Source of the DNA: Nocardioides turkmenicus
GTDB lineage: Bacteria > Actinomycetota > Actinomycetes > Propionibacteriales > Nocardioidaceae
Length of the DNA: 64,000 nucleotides
NCBI RefSeq assembly: GCF_011045035.1
Contig: NZ_JAALAA010000002.1
Span: forward strand, 62,001 to 126,000
Direction of reading: 5' to 3'
This document shows, in pieces, positions 44,353-54,900 of this stretch; positions within the stretch are counted from its first letter, which is position 1; each line of letters begins with the position of its first letter. Both the position numbers and the translations under genes were made by a program. Below the pieces are notes generated by a model that saw only the letters and a program-made list of their open reading frames with translations, had not been told where the DNA came from and searched no databases.

Positions 44353-45182
44353 CTAGGGCAGCGGGTCCCAGCGCCACGGTCGCGGACCGTTCAGTCCCCT
44401 GAGACAGCCGACCCGAGTGACTGCGTTAGGTCTCAGAGCTGGGTCGTGCTGGGCTCGGTAGGCGGCGTAGCAGGTGACTCGGAGCTCGCGGATGTCGCGG
44501 AAGAGGTCGAACCCGTCCCACAGGGTGACGTCGCGTCCGTAGGCCTCGCAGTAGTCGGCGTAGTCCACTGCCGACAGCGTTGAGTACGACGTCACCCGGC
44601 ACGCGGTCGAGGTCAGGTCCCACTCGGGAGGGCCGACGGTACATCGCTCCAGGTCGAGGAGGGTGACCCCTTCGGGGGTACCGACCACGTTGCCGGCCCA
44701 GGCGTCTCCGTGGATCACAGAGTCAGGGAGGCCACGGGGCCGATCCGTCCAGGCTGCTTGAAGGTCCTCGAGCCTCGCCAGCAGCCAGGTGCGATCGTCG
44801 GTCGGTAGCCAGGTCGCGGCGGTGATGCGTTCCTCGAGGCGCACGAACGGCGCCAGCCGGGCGACCATCTTGCCGGGGATGGGCAGGGATGGAGTTGCTT
44901 CAACGCTGCCGCGACCTCGCGAGGGGTGCCTGGGCGATGATCTCCGAGATCGTGCCAGAAGGTGACCGGATGGCCCTCGACGACGACTGGTTGGTCGCCT
45001 TGGATGCCTGCGTACGGCTGGACCGCACGGACTCCGTTGACATTGAGCCAGCTACCTAGCAAGACCTCCCGGCTTGCAGCCTGTTCTTGACCGGGCTTGG
45101 AGACCCTGGCGATCACACCGCCCCAGAGGCGGTAGACGTGGTTCTCGCCTGCACTCAGCACCTGTGCAACCACAGCCGGCAA
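44353..45182 (-). pseudogene. Aminoglycoside-phosphotransferase-family kinase, frameshifted
   Basis: The first part runs from about 45182 (TTG) to about 44880: LSAGENHVYRLWGGVIARVS, GHPVTFWHDLGDH, EVAAALKQLHP. The second part, in another frame, runs from about 44886 to 44353: LPIPGKMVARLAPFVRLEER, then the kinase motifs VIHGDAWAGNVVGTPEG and LLDLERCTVGPPEWDL. A 1-nt loss in CATCCCTGCCC, where CAT-TCC-CTG-CCC would be expected, joins them. Both halves look well conserved, so the break is recent or a sequencing error. GC content is lower than in flanking wall genes. Confidence 0.8.
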
Positions 45183-45235
45183 CCCGGCTTAGGCAGCCGC
45201 GAGAATCTCAGCCGGTCCGAGCGCTGAGGTCTGGC

Positions 45236-45364
45236 TCACGAGGCGACGCCAACGGTACGAACGGTCTCCAGCACCTCAGCCACCTCGTCGCGTCGATCGT
45301 GCTGGTGAAGACGAGCGGACTGGGCAACCTCCAACGCAGTCCGATGCAGCCGCTTGGAGAGCAC
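45236..45364 (-). CDS. Small ORF or gene remnant (42 aa)
   Basis: A GTG-started frame encodes VLSKRLHRTALEVAQSARLH, then QHDRRDEVAEVLETVRTVGV-AS and a stop. It is helical and protein-like in composition. It lies between a displaced Rhs fragment and the broken kinase and has no clear ribosome-binding site. It may be the tail of a lost toxin or immunity gene rather than a functional gene. Confidence 0.3.
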   Translation of the reverse strand: MLSKRLHRTALEVAQSARLHQHDRRDEVAEVLETVRTVGVAS

Positions 45365-45384
45365 ACCTGAAGCGTTTGAGCTGG

Positions 45385-45454
45385 TCGTGTGTGTATCTCT
45401 CGAGCACAACATTGGACTGGTCGACCGAGATCATCCGTACGTAGACGTCGTTCG
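45385..45454 (-). repeat. Displaced duplicate of an Rhs gene segment
   Basis: About 70 bp match 47783-47853 inside the rhs gene at roughly 80% identity, including CTCGAGCACAAC and GACTGGTCGACCGAGATCAT. The minus-strand translation RMISVDQSNVVLERY is identical in both. It sits downstream of the immunity candidate and is out of context. This is typical of leftover cassettes from Rhs C-terminal exchange. Confidence 0.8.
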
Positions 45455-45521
45455 GCCATCGCCGTGCCGCTGGGGGGATCAGCGGCCGATTGCTGTCGCC
45501 CGACACCAGCACGCGCGACGA

Positions 45522-45932
45522 TCACGAGCCTGACTTATCCTCCAGTCGACGCTCCGCTGCATCGCGCACGCGGTCCCACGAGTCCGTCGCAAGGGTCCGG
45601 AGCGTCGATTGGGCGGTGTTCCGATGCTCGGCAACGGCCAGCCTGATTCCCTCGTCGGGGTCCGTAGCCAACTGCGTCAGAAGGTCTGAGGACAATCGCT
45701 TCTTCTGAACGACGGCGAACCGTACCCGTGAGTCTTCGCTCTTAGCCAGCACCCTGAGAACTGTCAGTGGCAGTGCCTTATTCAGCGCCACAGTGTCAGC
45801 GTGCTCAGGGGCCCTCTGAAGCACTTCGAGCCATACCTCTGCGGGCGCCGTGTCATGACGAATGCGCCTGACGGATTCTGGGGATTCATCTGCTAGGAGA
45901 CCAAGCAACTCAGTAGCGGTCGCAATCATCAT
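45522..45932 (-). CDS. HEAT/leucine-rich-variant repeat protein, candidate Rhs immunity protein
   Basis: 136 residues from the ATG at 45932, which overlaps the rhs stop as ATGA, so it is translationally coupled to the toxin gene. It consists of short helical repeats of about 24 residues: VLRVLAKSEDSRVRFAVVQK, LLTQLATDPDEGIRLAVAEH, TLRTLATDSWDRVRDAAERR. This is the LRV/HEAT-like pattern. There is no signal peptide, so it is cytoplasmic. Coupled position, size and fold make it the likely antidote to the Rhs C-terminal toxin. No biochemical assignment can be made from sequence. Confidence 0.75.
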   Translation of the reverse strand: MMIATATELLGLLADESPESVRRIRHDTAPAEVWLEVLQRAPEHADTVALNKALPLTVLRVLAKSEDSRVRFAVVQKKRLSSDLLTQLATDPDEGIRLAVAEHRNTAQSTLRTLATDSWDRVRDAAERRLEDKSGS

Positions 45933-48900
45933 CGAGCACCTCGCAGGTTGTTCCACGGGATGAAGCGGCCGGTGCTGCCCTTCCACTTGTTGGTCATGAA
46001 GTCTCCGTACTGGTCGGCGTCGCGATACCACTCGAGCCCAGTGCTCGTCTCTCGGTAGACTTTGAACGCGGATCCACCATGACCGGTGACGTCCGGCGTC
46101 CACCACGTGCCGTCCGACTTGCTCTTGTAGAAGGTGGTCTTGAAAGGACCACCCCTCTTGATCTCGGACGACCCTTCGCGAGTCAAGTTCCATAGGCCAC
46201 GGACCTTGCACACATTGTGCACGAGAACCTCGTCGGCACCAACGTGGTAGGTGTGGATGCCCTCCACGGACAGGTTGTACGCCCAACCGTCGCGCCCCGT
46301 GGCCAGCTCCAGGCCTATAACCCGGACGGCACGGCCGTCGGCAGTCAAGACTCTCTCACCAGCGCTGAGCTCATCAGCTCGCACAAACCGCTGATCGTCG
46401 ACCGACCAATACGGGTGGTCTTCGGTGGTTGTCAGTGTCCTGCCGTCCTCGAGCACCAAGTCCGACATCTGGTCCCAGTGCCTGATCGTCCCCTCAACTC
46501 TCTTGGCGCCCTGCTTCCCGGTCTCAGGGTCGGTGGCCAGAACCTCGTCGCCTGGCCTGATCTCGTCGATTGGCTTCTTCGAACCGTCGGCCATCAACAC
46601 GAGCGTGGTACCGCTGAAGGAGCAGGACTCAGCGGCTGCTTTTGTGGTCTTCAGTGTTGGGGCTCCGACCTTCGCAGGCCCAGCGAACTCATCGCCGGGA
46701 ACGAAAATCAAGGGCAGTCCGGGCAGGACGAATTCGCCGAATCCATAGGCGCCGCTGTCTCGATCGGCATTGATCAGGTCATCGAACCAGTCGGCGGTGT
46801 CGTCGCCAGGGGTGAGCCCGAGCAGCGCGTAGAGCGCGTTCATGTCTGCGACCGTGGCAACGCTCCGAACCAAGCCGGCAGGAATGTCCTGCGGGCTCCC
46901 TTGAGCACCGGGGGTGCCGTCGGGGTTGCCGCATACCGTGACTCCGAACGAGCCGCAGGTCGGGTTGGAATCTCCGCCGTCGTTGTCCCAGCCGTCGAAG
47001 TCGCCTTCGTCGTCGGCCACACCGGCGGACTTCTGGGTGACACGGGAGTCGAGGTCGGGGCGTTCGTTGCCGTAGATGTCGATAGGTCGGTGGCCGTCGA
47101 GGTCGATCATTCCGATCGGGTTACCGCCTGCATAGGCGTAGCGGTTGGCGCTCCAGGGGTCCATCCCGAGGACGACGTCGTTGAGGGCACCGTTGTAGTG
47201 GTCGCGGGTCAGATACCGGTTGATCCCCGGGTCGTAGTCGCGGAATCCGATGTCGTAGGTCCCGGTGCCGCCATGGATTCGTTTGCTGCTGAACCTGTAG
47301 GGATTGACGACCTCGGTGTCGGCTGCCAGTCGGTCTGCCTCGGCAGGGGCGGTGGAATAGGCGTCTTCTCCCGTCGTTCCCTTCTTGTCCGGAAGCCCGT
47401 AGGCGGTGTAGCGGTAGGTGGACTCGGTGGTGCCGTCAGACTTCGACAGGGACTCGACGTCACCACGCGGGTTCGTGCCGTAGTACTGGGTCTTCTTGGC
47501 GGTGTCCGTCTCCTGAGGATCGGTCAACTGCAGCATGGATCCGTCAGGGCCGTAGGCGTAGGTCTTGGCAACCTCCCATGCGCCGAGGGTGTTCTTCTCC
47601 TCCTCGACAGCGACCCGCTCGCTGGTGCCGAGGTAGGTGAACCGCAGCGACTTGGTGGGCTTCCCGGTGATCGCGGTGGTCTGGGTGGTGGTGCGATCGA
47701 ACGGGTCGAAGGTTTGACTCTTGGTGATCTGCAACGCGCCGGCGGTGTCGAAACGCTGTTCACGGGTGGTGCGGTCGAACCCGTCGTAGGCGTATCGCTC
47801 GAGCACAACGTTTGACTGGTCGACCGAGATCATTCGTCCGTAAACGTCGTAGCGGCTGGTCGCGGTGGCGGCTGCGCCGACTTTCGTGGTCGCCAGTCGG
47901 TTGCGGTCGTAGGTGAAGGTCGTGGTCGTGGTGCCGATCTTCTGTTCAATGACGTTGCCGGCGGCGTCGTACTGGTAGGTCTCGTTCTCGCCGTTATCGG
48001 CGCCGGTCTTGGTGATTGAGGCGACCTGCCCACCGGGGGCGTAGCCGAAGGTGGAGCGTTGGTCCAGGGTCCCGGTGGAGCCGGGCTGGTCGAGCTTGGC
48101 CAGATCGTAGGTCTTCTGCCCGTCGGCGTCGTAGTCGACTGTGTGAGCGGCGACGACCTGGTTGCCGCCCGCGTCGTTCCGGCGTTCGTCGGTGGTGCGC
48201 AGGAGTCGGTCTTCGTAGAAGGAGTATCCGACTCGGTTGCCGTTGGGTTTGGTCAGGGAGGTAGGCAGGCCGCGGGAGTCGTATTCGTAGGTGTAGGTCG
48301 AGGTCGCTGTGGTCGGGGTGGCGCCGGTGCGGACGGTGGCGACCATGTCCCGTACGTCGTAGGTGTAGGCGGTGTAGCGGGAGGCGGCGATGTTGCCGAC
48401 GGTCTGGTCGGCGTCGGCCGGCCGGGTCGCGTTCGAGCTGGTCAGGTTGGAGTTCAGGTCGTAGGTGTAGGCGGTGGAGCGGCGTTCGGTGGTTCCGGCG
48501 AGCTCGCGGGTGAGTGCAGCGCGGCCGAGGCCGTCGTAGGTGGTCTCATACGCGTTGGTCTTCGCGCCGGGGGTCTTGTCGTCGACGCGGGTGGTGAGTC
48601 CGTTACGGTCGTAGGCGTAGGTGTAGTCCTTCGACGGCCCGGGCGCGGTGGGGACGAGCTGGATGTTGTCGGCGACCACGACGCCGTCAGTGGAGGGTTT
48701 GAGGACGATGGTCTTCGTGGTGGCGCCGGTGAACTGGTAGGAGCCCAGCGATACCCACTTCTGGCCCGCGGTGCAGGTGCGCTGGTTGGCGGTCGCCGTG
48801 CTGGCGCCGCCGGCGTGGTTGATCGTGTATTTGGCAGCGGTGGAGGTGTCGGTGCGGACCGGGCAGGAGGCACGGACCTGGTAGGTGTCGGTGGCCTCGG

Positions 48901-51900
48901 GGGTGACCTTCCAGGTGAAGGTGTCGCTCGCGCCCGCCGAGCCGGCGGCGGCAGCGGCGTGGGTGCGGTAGTTCGCGCCGTAGGTGTTCGTGCCCCCGGA
49001 TACGGTGCCCCAGGTGCCGGTGGAGTCGGTGATCCAGCCGTGGGCGTTGTCGTAGTTCTGGATCAGCGCCCTCGATCCGCCCTCGGATCGGGACTTGAGG
49101 GAGCCGTCGGGGTGGTAGGTGTTGGTCTGGGTGCGGGTGGTGCCGTCTTCACCGGCGTTGCCGACCGAGGAGAAAGAGCGTTCGATCTGCTGGCCGAGCT
49201 CGTTGTAGGCGTAGGTGGTGGTCAGCTGAAACGGATCGATCGACTTCTTGATCTCACCGGACGGGTAGTGCTCATAGCTGGTCCACTGATTGGCCGCTGC
49301 CGGTTTCTCGCTGGCGAAGGTAGGCAGGGACTGTTTGGTCAGCCTGCCTGCGTCGTCGTACTCGTAGAACGTCGAGGCCGGGTTCGGGTAGGTCGCGTTG
49401 CCCGCCTTGTGGGGTGCCTTGGTCTGGATCACGCGGCCCAGGGCGTCGTAGACAGTTTCGGCGACCCTGCCGGTGGGGCTGGTGGTCTTGGTGACCTGAC
49501 CGAGCGGGTCATAGGTGGTCTTGGTGACCTGGTCACGTGCCGAACTGGCGCCGTAGGGAGTGTGGGGGACGTGGGTCTCGATCAGCTGGCCAGCGGTGTC
49601 GTAGACCCTGCGGACCCGGATGCCGCGCGGGTCGATGGTGGCAGTGACCAAGCCGTCGGGGTCGTACTCGGTGCGGGTGACATACCCCTTCGCGTCCGTG
49701 ACCGAGATCGGACGGTGGTTAAGGTCGTAACCGACCTTGGTGGTGTAGTCCGAATCGATCGGGGTCGCGTTCTTGACCGGATCGATCGTCTCGACCTGGT
49801 TGCCCACCTTGTCGTAGGAGAACCGGGTCGTCGCGGTCTTGTTGGTCCCATCAGTGTCCGCGAAGGGCACCTGGACCCGGACCTGCTGGCCGACCTTGTC
49901 GTAGGTGTAGCGGGTGACGAAGTCGTCGGGATCGGTCGTGGTGGCCACACCGGCGGGGGCGGTCTCCTCGATGACCTGGCCCAGGTCGTCGTACTTGGCC
50001 TCGGTGGCCCGGCCGGTGGTGTTGTTGTCGGGCAGTTCGACCCGGGTGGGGAGGTCGGTGGCGTTGTAAGCGGTGCGGGTGACCGCGCCATTGGGGGCCG
50101 TGGTCGTGGTGGTGTTGTCGTTGAGGTCGTACTCGGTCGCGGTGGTGCGGCGGCTGGTCGGGGACCCCTCCCCGCTGTCATCGCCTGGTGTCGTGACGGC
50201 GGTGGGACGGCCGAACCCGTCGTAGGCGACCGTGGACTTGTTGGTCAGCGGGTCGGTGGCGGTCAGGGTGTTGCCGCGCTTGTCGTAGGTGAACCGGGAG
50301 ACCTTGCCGAGTGCGTCGGTGACCGTGAGTGGCATCCCGGACTCGTCATAGGCGTTGTAGGTGGTGACCTGGTTTTTCGCGTCCGTGACCGTGGCGAGGG
50401 TGCCATCGGTGTTGTAGGCGTAGCTGGTGGTGTGCTGGAGCGGGTTGGTCACCGTCTTCAAGGCGGCGGTGGCAGGGTCGTGGGTGAACTTCCAGGTGCG
50501 GCCCGCGGGCGAGATCTTCTCGGTCAGGATCGTGGGGGCGCCGGGGGCGTTTGGGAGTTCCTGGTAGTGCAGGCGAGTGGCGGCTCTGCCGTTCTTGACG
50601 GCCTCCGCGTCCCGGACCTTTGTCGGGTAGCCAGTGAGAAGGTCGTACTCCCAGGTCGAGACCGCGCCGTTGGCTTCCTCGAGGCGGATCACGTTGTGGT
50701 CGCGGTCCCAGCCGAGCTTGGTGGTCTGCTGGAGAGAGTCGGTGATCTGGGTGGTGCGGCCATACCCGTCGGAGCGGTAGGTCGTGACCGTGTTCCCTGG
50801 GCTACCGGTAGTCGCGTTGTGGTCAGTAACGACCGCGACAGTGTCCTTGCCCTCTGAAGAGTCGGGATCGGAGTAGGTGAAACCGGTGGTCTTGCTGCGA
50901 CGATCGGTGAAGGTCTGGGGCCAGTTGGCGTAGGCAGAGTTCTCCGTGGAGGTGTAGTAGTCGATCTGGGAGGTGTTGTTCCGCGGGTCGGTGACGCTGG
51001 TCAACAGCGCGTTGCCGTTGGTTGAGGTCGCGGAGTAGGCGAACCCGAATCGCTTGACCGGTGCTGTAGGGACGCCTTCGACCGGCGCAGCGGTGTCCGA
51101 CAGGCCGGTGAGCTGGTGGGAGTCGCTGTAGCTGAACCCGAGCCGCTGCCCGGCGATATCGGTGATCGAGGTCAGACCATCGGTATCCCAGTTCAAGGTC
51201 AAAACCGTGCGGTTCAGAGAGTCGGTCACACTGGTGAGCCGGTTCTGGGCGTCATAGGTAAAGGTGAGCTCGTTGCCGAAGGTGTCGACGACGCTGGTCT
51301 GCAGCCCGGTTTCTTGGGAGACGAAGAACCGGGTGCCGTCGGGACGGGTGAAGACCCACTGATGTGCGGTATCCGCTGCGGTGTCGCGGTGCAGTTTCAA
51401 CGCAACGCCGGCAGGCCGGTCGTACTCCAGTCGGTTCGGGGTGCTCGTGTTGTCGTTGAGCTTGTAGACGTGGGTGGTGCCATCGCCATCGACGAACGTC
51501 ATCAGGTTGTTCGTCGATCCGCCCGATGGCACCGAGAGCCTGGATCCGAGCCGAAGCAGGGTGGCGGGTTGGACCGAAACACCCCAGCCGGCGCCGGCGT
51601 CGGAGACATCCATGCTGTTGTAGGCGATCCGGACGAACGCTGAGGGGCCGATCGACGGGTTCGAGATCGGCTCATAGGACCAGGTCACGTTGCCGGAGGA
51701 CAGGTTCGTGAGGATTTGGGATCCGGCGCCGCTCTCCTCGCCCGCGTAGGTGCCGAACTTCTCCAAGCCCAGCACGTTCGAGGTCGGGTTCTCCACGTAC
51801 CGGTCCTGGCACAGCAGCCCGTTGGTCGCCATCGCGCACCCTGGGGTCGAGTTCTCGGTGCCGCCCGGCTTGTACTGATGCGCCGTCGACCACCACGCGC

Positions 51901-54900
51901 CATCGGCGGTGTTGCGCAGGTCCAAGTAAAGGTCGTAGGCCAGCCGTTTGCTGCCGGTGTCGGACTGGATCGGGGTGCGGACGGGCAGCGTCACCTCGAC
52001 CGACTCCCCCGGATCCAGCGCCCGGCCGAGCGCGACCTCGAGCCGGTCGCCCTCGTCAGTCTCGTCCTTCTCGGCGTCAGGCAGGGTCCACCGGTAGGTC
52101 AGCTCCAGGCTGGAGGGCCAAGTGGTGTCGGTGGTGTTGGTGACCGTGACCGGCACCCTGGTGATCGTGCCTGGCACGAACCGTTCCGGCATCGTGGGGG
52201 CCTCGAAGACCTGGTCGTCGTTCTTCACCAGGTGCTCCACTCGCAGCCGCGGCCGCAGGCTCGGCTCGGCCCCTTCGCTGTTGAGGAACCAGACCCGGTG
52301 CGTGGAGGGCCCCTCGTCGCGGATCTTCAGCAACAACCCGTTCGGGGCACCGGCGGCGCCATCGATCCAGCCCTGGACGGTCGACTTCAACCCGGTGGTG
52401 TTGAACGCCACCCGGTCGGGGTCGTTGTTCAGCGACGCGGAGGCCGCCGCGGTGGCCTTGTAGTCGCCACCTGGCGTCGACCACGCGCCAGCGGTTGAGG
52501 CACGTTCCCAGGTCGCCTCGTCCTCGATGAACCCACGGGTCAGCTCGTGCAGGTCATAGGTCGAGGCTGTCCCCTGCCCACTCGACTTCCACAGCTCGAA
52601 GGAGGCAGAGGTGACCTTGACCCCGCGCTTGATCGTGGAGGTGTCGAACCCGAACACGGCGCGCTCATCGCCGTAGTTCCAGTGGTTGTTGCCGACCTGG
52701 ACCCAGGTCCGGTCCCCCTTAGTGATCTCGTCCGGGTTGGGAAGGTTCGTGGTCGGCTTCGCCGCCGAGAGGGTCGTGTCTGCGACATCACCGCCCGGGC
52801 CGCCGGTACGACTGGCGGTGAAGATCCTGGCGATCCGGCCCTCCCGGGGGATCTCGACGGTCTGCGGGGCCGCCGCGGCCGTGCCATCGCGGCCCTCCTC
52901 CGCCGCGCTCCCCTCAGATGGTGCCCGAAGATCCGCGACGGAACGTGCGACCACCCAGTAGCGGTAGGTCGCCTTCTCGGTCGCAGTCGAGGCCACTGCA
53001 GTGTCGTCACGGAACGTGGTGGTGTCGGCGGGTACGGTGCCAACCAGTTCCAAGGCCCCGTTACGGGCGTACTCGGTGGTGAAGTCCTCCCCCACCGGTG
53101 TCGTGCAGGCTGCCTGCGGCAGGGACACACAGCCGCGGAAGATCTGGTACTCGACGACATCGTCGTTCTCGGAGTAGGTGATGTCGTTGGCCTGCGACCA
53201 CGACAGCTCCGGGCCGTCTGCATGCACCGTGGTCGGGACATCCTGGGTCGGGCCAGGTGTCCCCAGAACGACCACCAACTGGGGCCGAGTGTCGCCCTCG
53301 CTGGCGAAGGTGGCATCAGAGGAGTGGTACTGGGGCCCGCCCAGTGATGCGGTGGCCGGATCCTCGTTCTCGGCCTTGACCAACACCCCGAAGTTCTCTG
53401 CAGGTGAGTCGACCCACTTCTGGACCATCGACCCCAGCCCGTAGCTGTGCCAGGCGTCGTACTGGGTCGCGCCCTTGGTCGCGGTTGCGTACTCCATCCA
53501 CCGAATCGCATCCGCCATCGGCGTCGTGGCTGGTGCACCGGACCCGGACTGACGCGTCAGCCGCACCTGTGCGGTCGCGCCCGGAGAGAAGTGCTGATTC
53601 TTCGACAGCGACTTGTACAAGCCGCCGGTGGTCTGGTTCACCGTCGTCGAGACCGCCGGGAGCTGATCGCCGGTGACCTGGTAGGTCGGGCTTCCCTGAC
53701 CGGTCCGCGGGGGCACCCGCGCGTCGACGTCGAACCAGCCTGACCACGGCAGCTTCGCGTTCCAGTCGAACGTGTCCGGTGTGGTGCCCGAGGTCGGCGA
53801 AGAAAAGCTCCTACCCCACGTCTCGGGGTCGGAGATCTCCTTCCACGGCCCGGTGAACGAGGTCGCCCCTGCATCACCGTCATCGACGGTGAACCAGTTG
53901 TAGTGCAACGGCTCCGAGACCCTCGGCGGGGTCTCGTCATGACCATCGGTCCCCATCGTGGCCCACGTCGCGGTGGTCTCCTCCCACGACTTCTCGATCG
54001 GGTAGGCATTCATCTTGACCGGAGACCCCTGGTTGGTGTGCGGCGCCGACATGTACAGCCGCAACTGCGCCCCGTAGACCGTCGAGCCTGCCGGGATCGC
54101 CGAGGTGTCGAACTGGAACAACCCTCGCCATATACCCCCGTTGGCTCGGCCGATCGGGATGGTCGGGTCCGCCGGGCGTGCATCATTGTCACCCGAATAG
54201 ATCGCCGCATCCTTGCCATCGACGGCATCCGGGGCGTACACGATCGTGGGGTCGACCCGGACCGGGAAACGTCGGTCCTTGGCCCCGAGCCAGTCCGTGT
54301 CGGGGTTGATCGTCACCGTCGTGACACCATCCGTGGTCTCGCCCAGCACCTGGGAGACCGCCTCCGACCGCTTCTCGGCGCCGTCGACCATAAACGGTGC
54401 CGGCAGCACCAGCCGTGGCCGCTTCGCCTTCTCGCTCGTGAACAGGCCGATCGGACCACCTTCGGCCTCCCCAGCGCCCTTGCCGTCGGCGAGTGGCTTG
54501 GCGACGAGGCCCTTGGTGTCCAGCGTGAACGTGAAACCGGCAGCGGGCACGGCCGTCGCGTTGGGGAGAACGATGTCCTCCTTTAACACCCCCGCGCCCA
54601 CCGAATAGTCTAGATCGGCATCGCCGAACACGTCGGCGACCGTGACCCGCGAGCCCTTCGCCTTCGGTGCCAACTTGCCATCCGAGCCGGTCGCGCCCAG
54701 GCTGACCGACCAGCCATCGCCGGTCAGCGACGCCAGATCTCCGCGGGACTCCCCGAAACGGGTCTCGAACACGTTCGTCGTGTTCACGAACGCCGTCGCG
54801 CCAGTCCCGGGCTCGACCTCGGTCTCGATCGGCTGCCACTTGCCCTTCGCCGACGACCTATAGTGCACCGGCGACGTCGACAACACCATCTGGGTCGTGC

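Noticed and set aside
44715..45182. Separate 155-residue protein ending in an Arg-rich tail
   Set aside because: Its first ~95 residues are the N-terminus of the phosphotransferase; the tail is the wrong frame after the frameshift.
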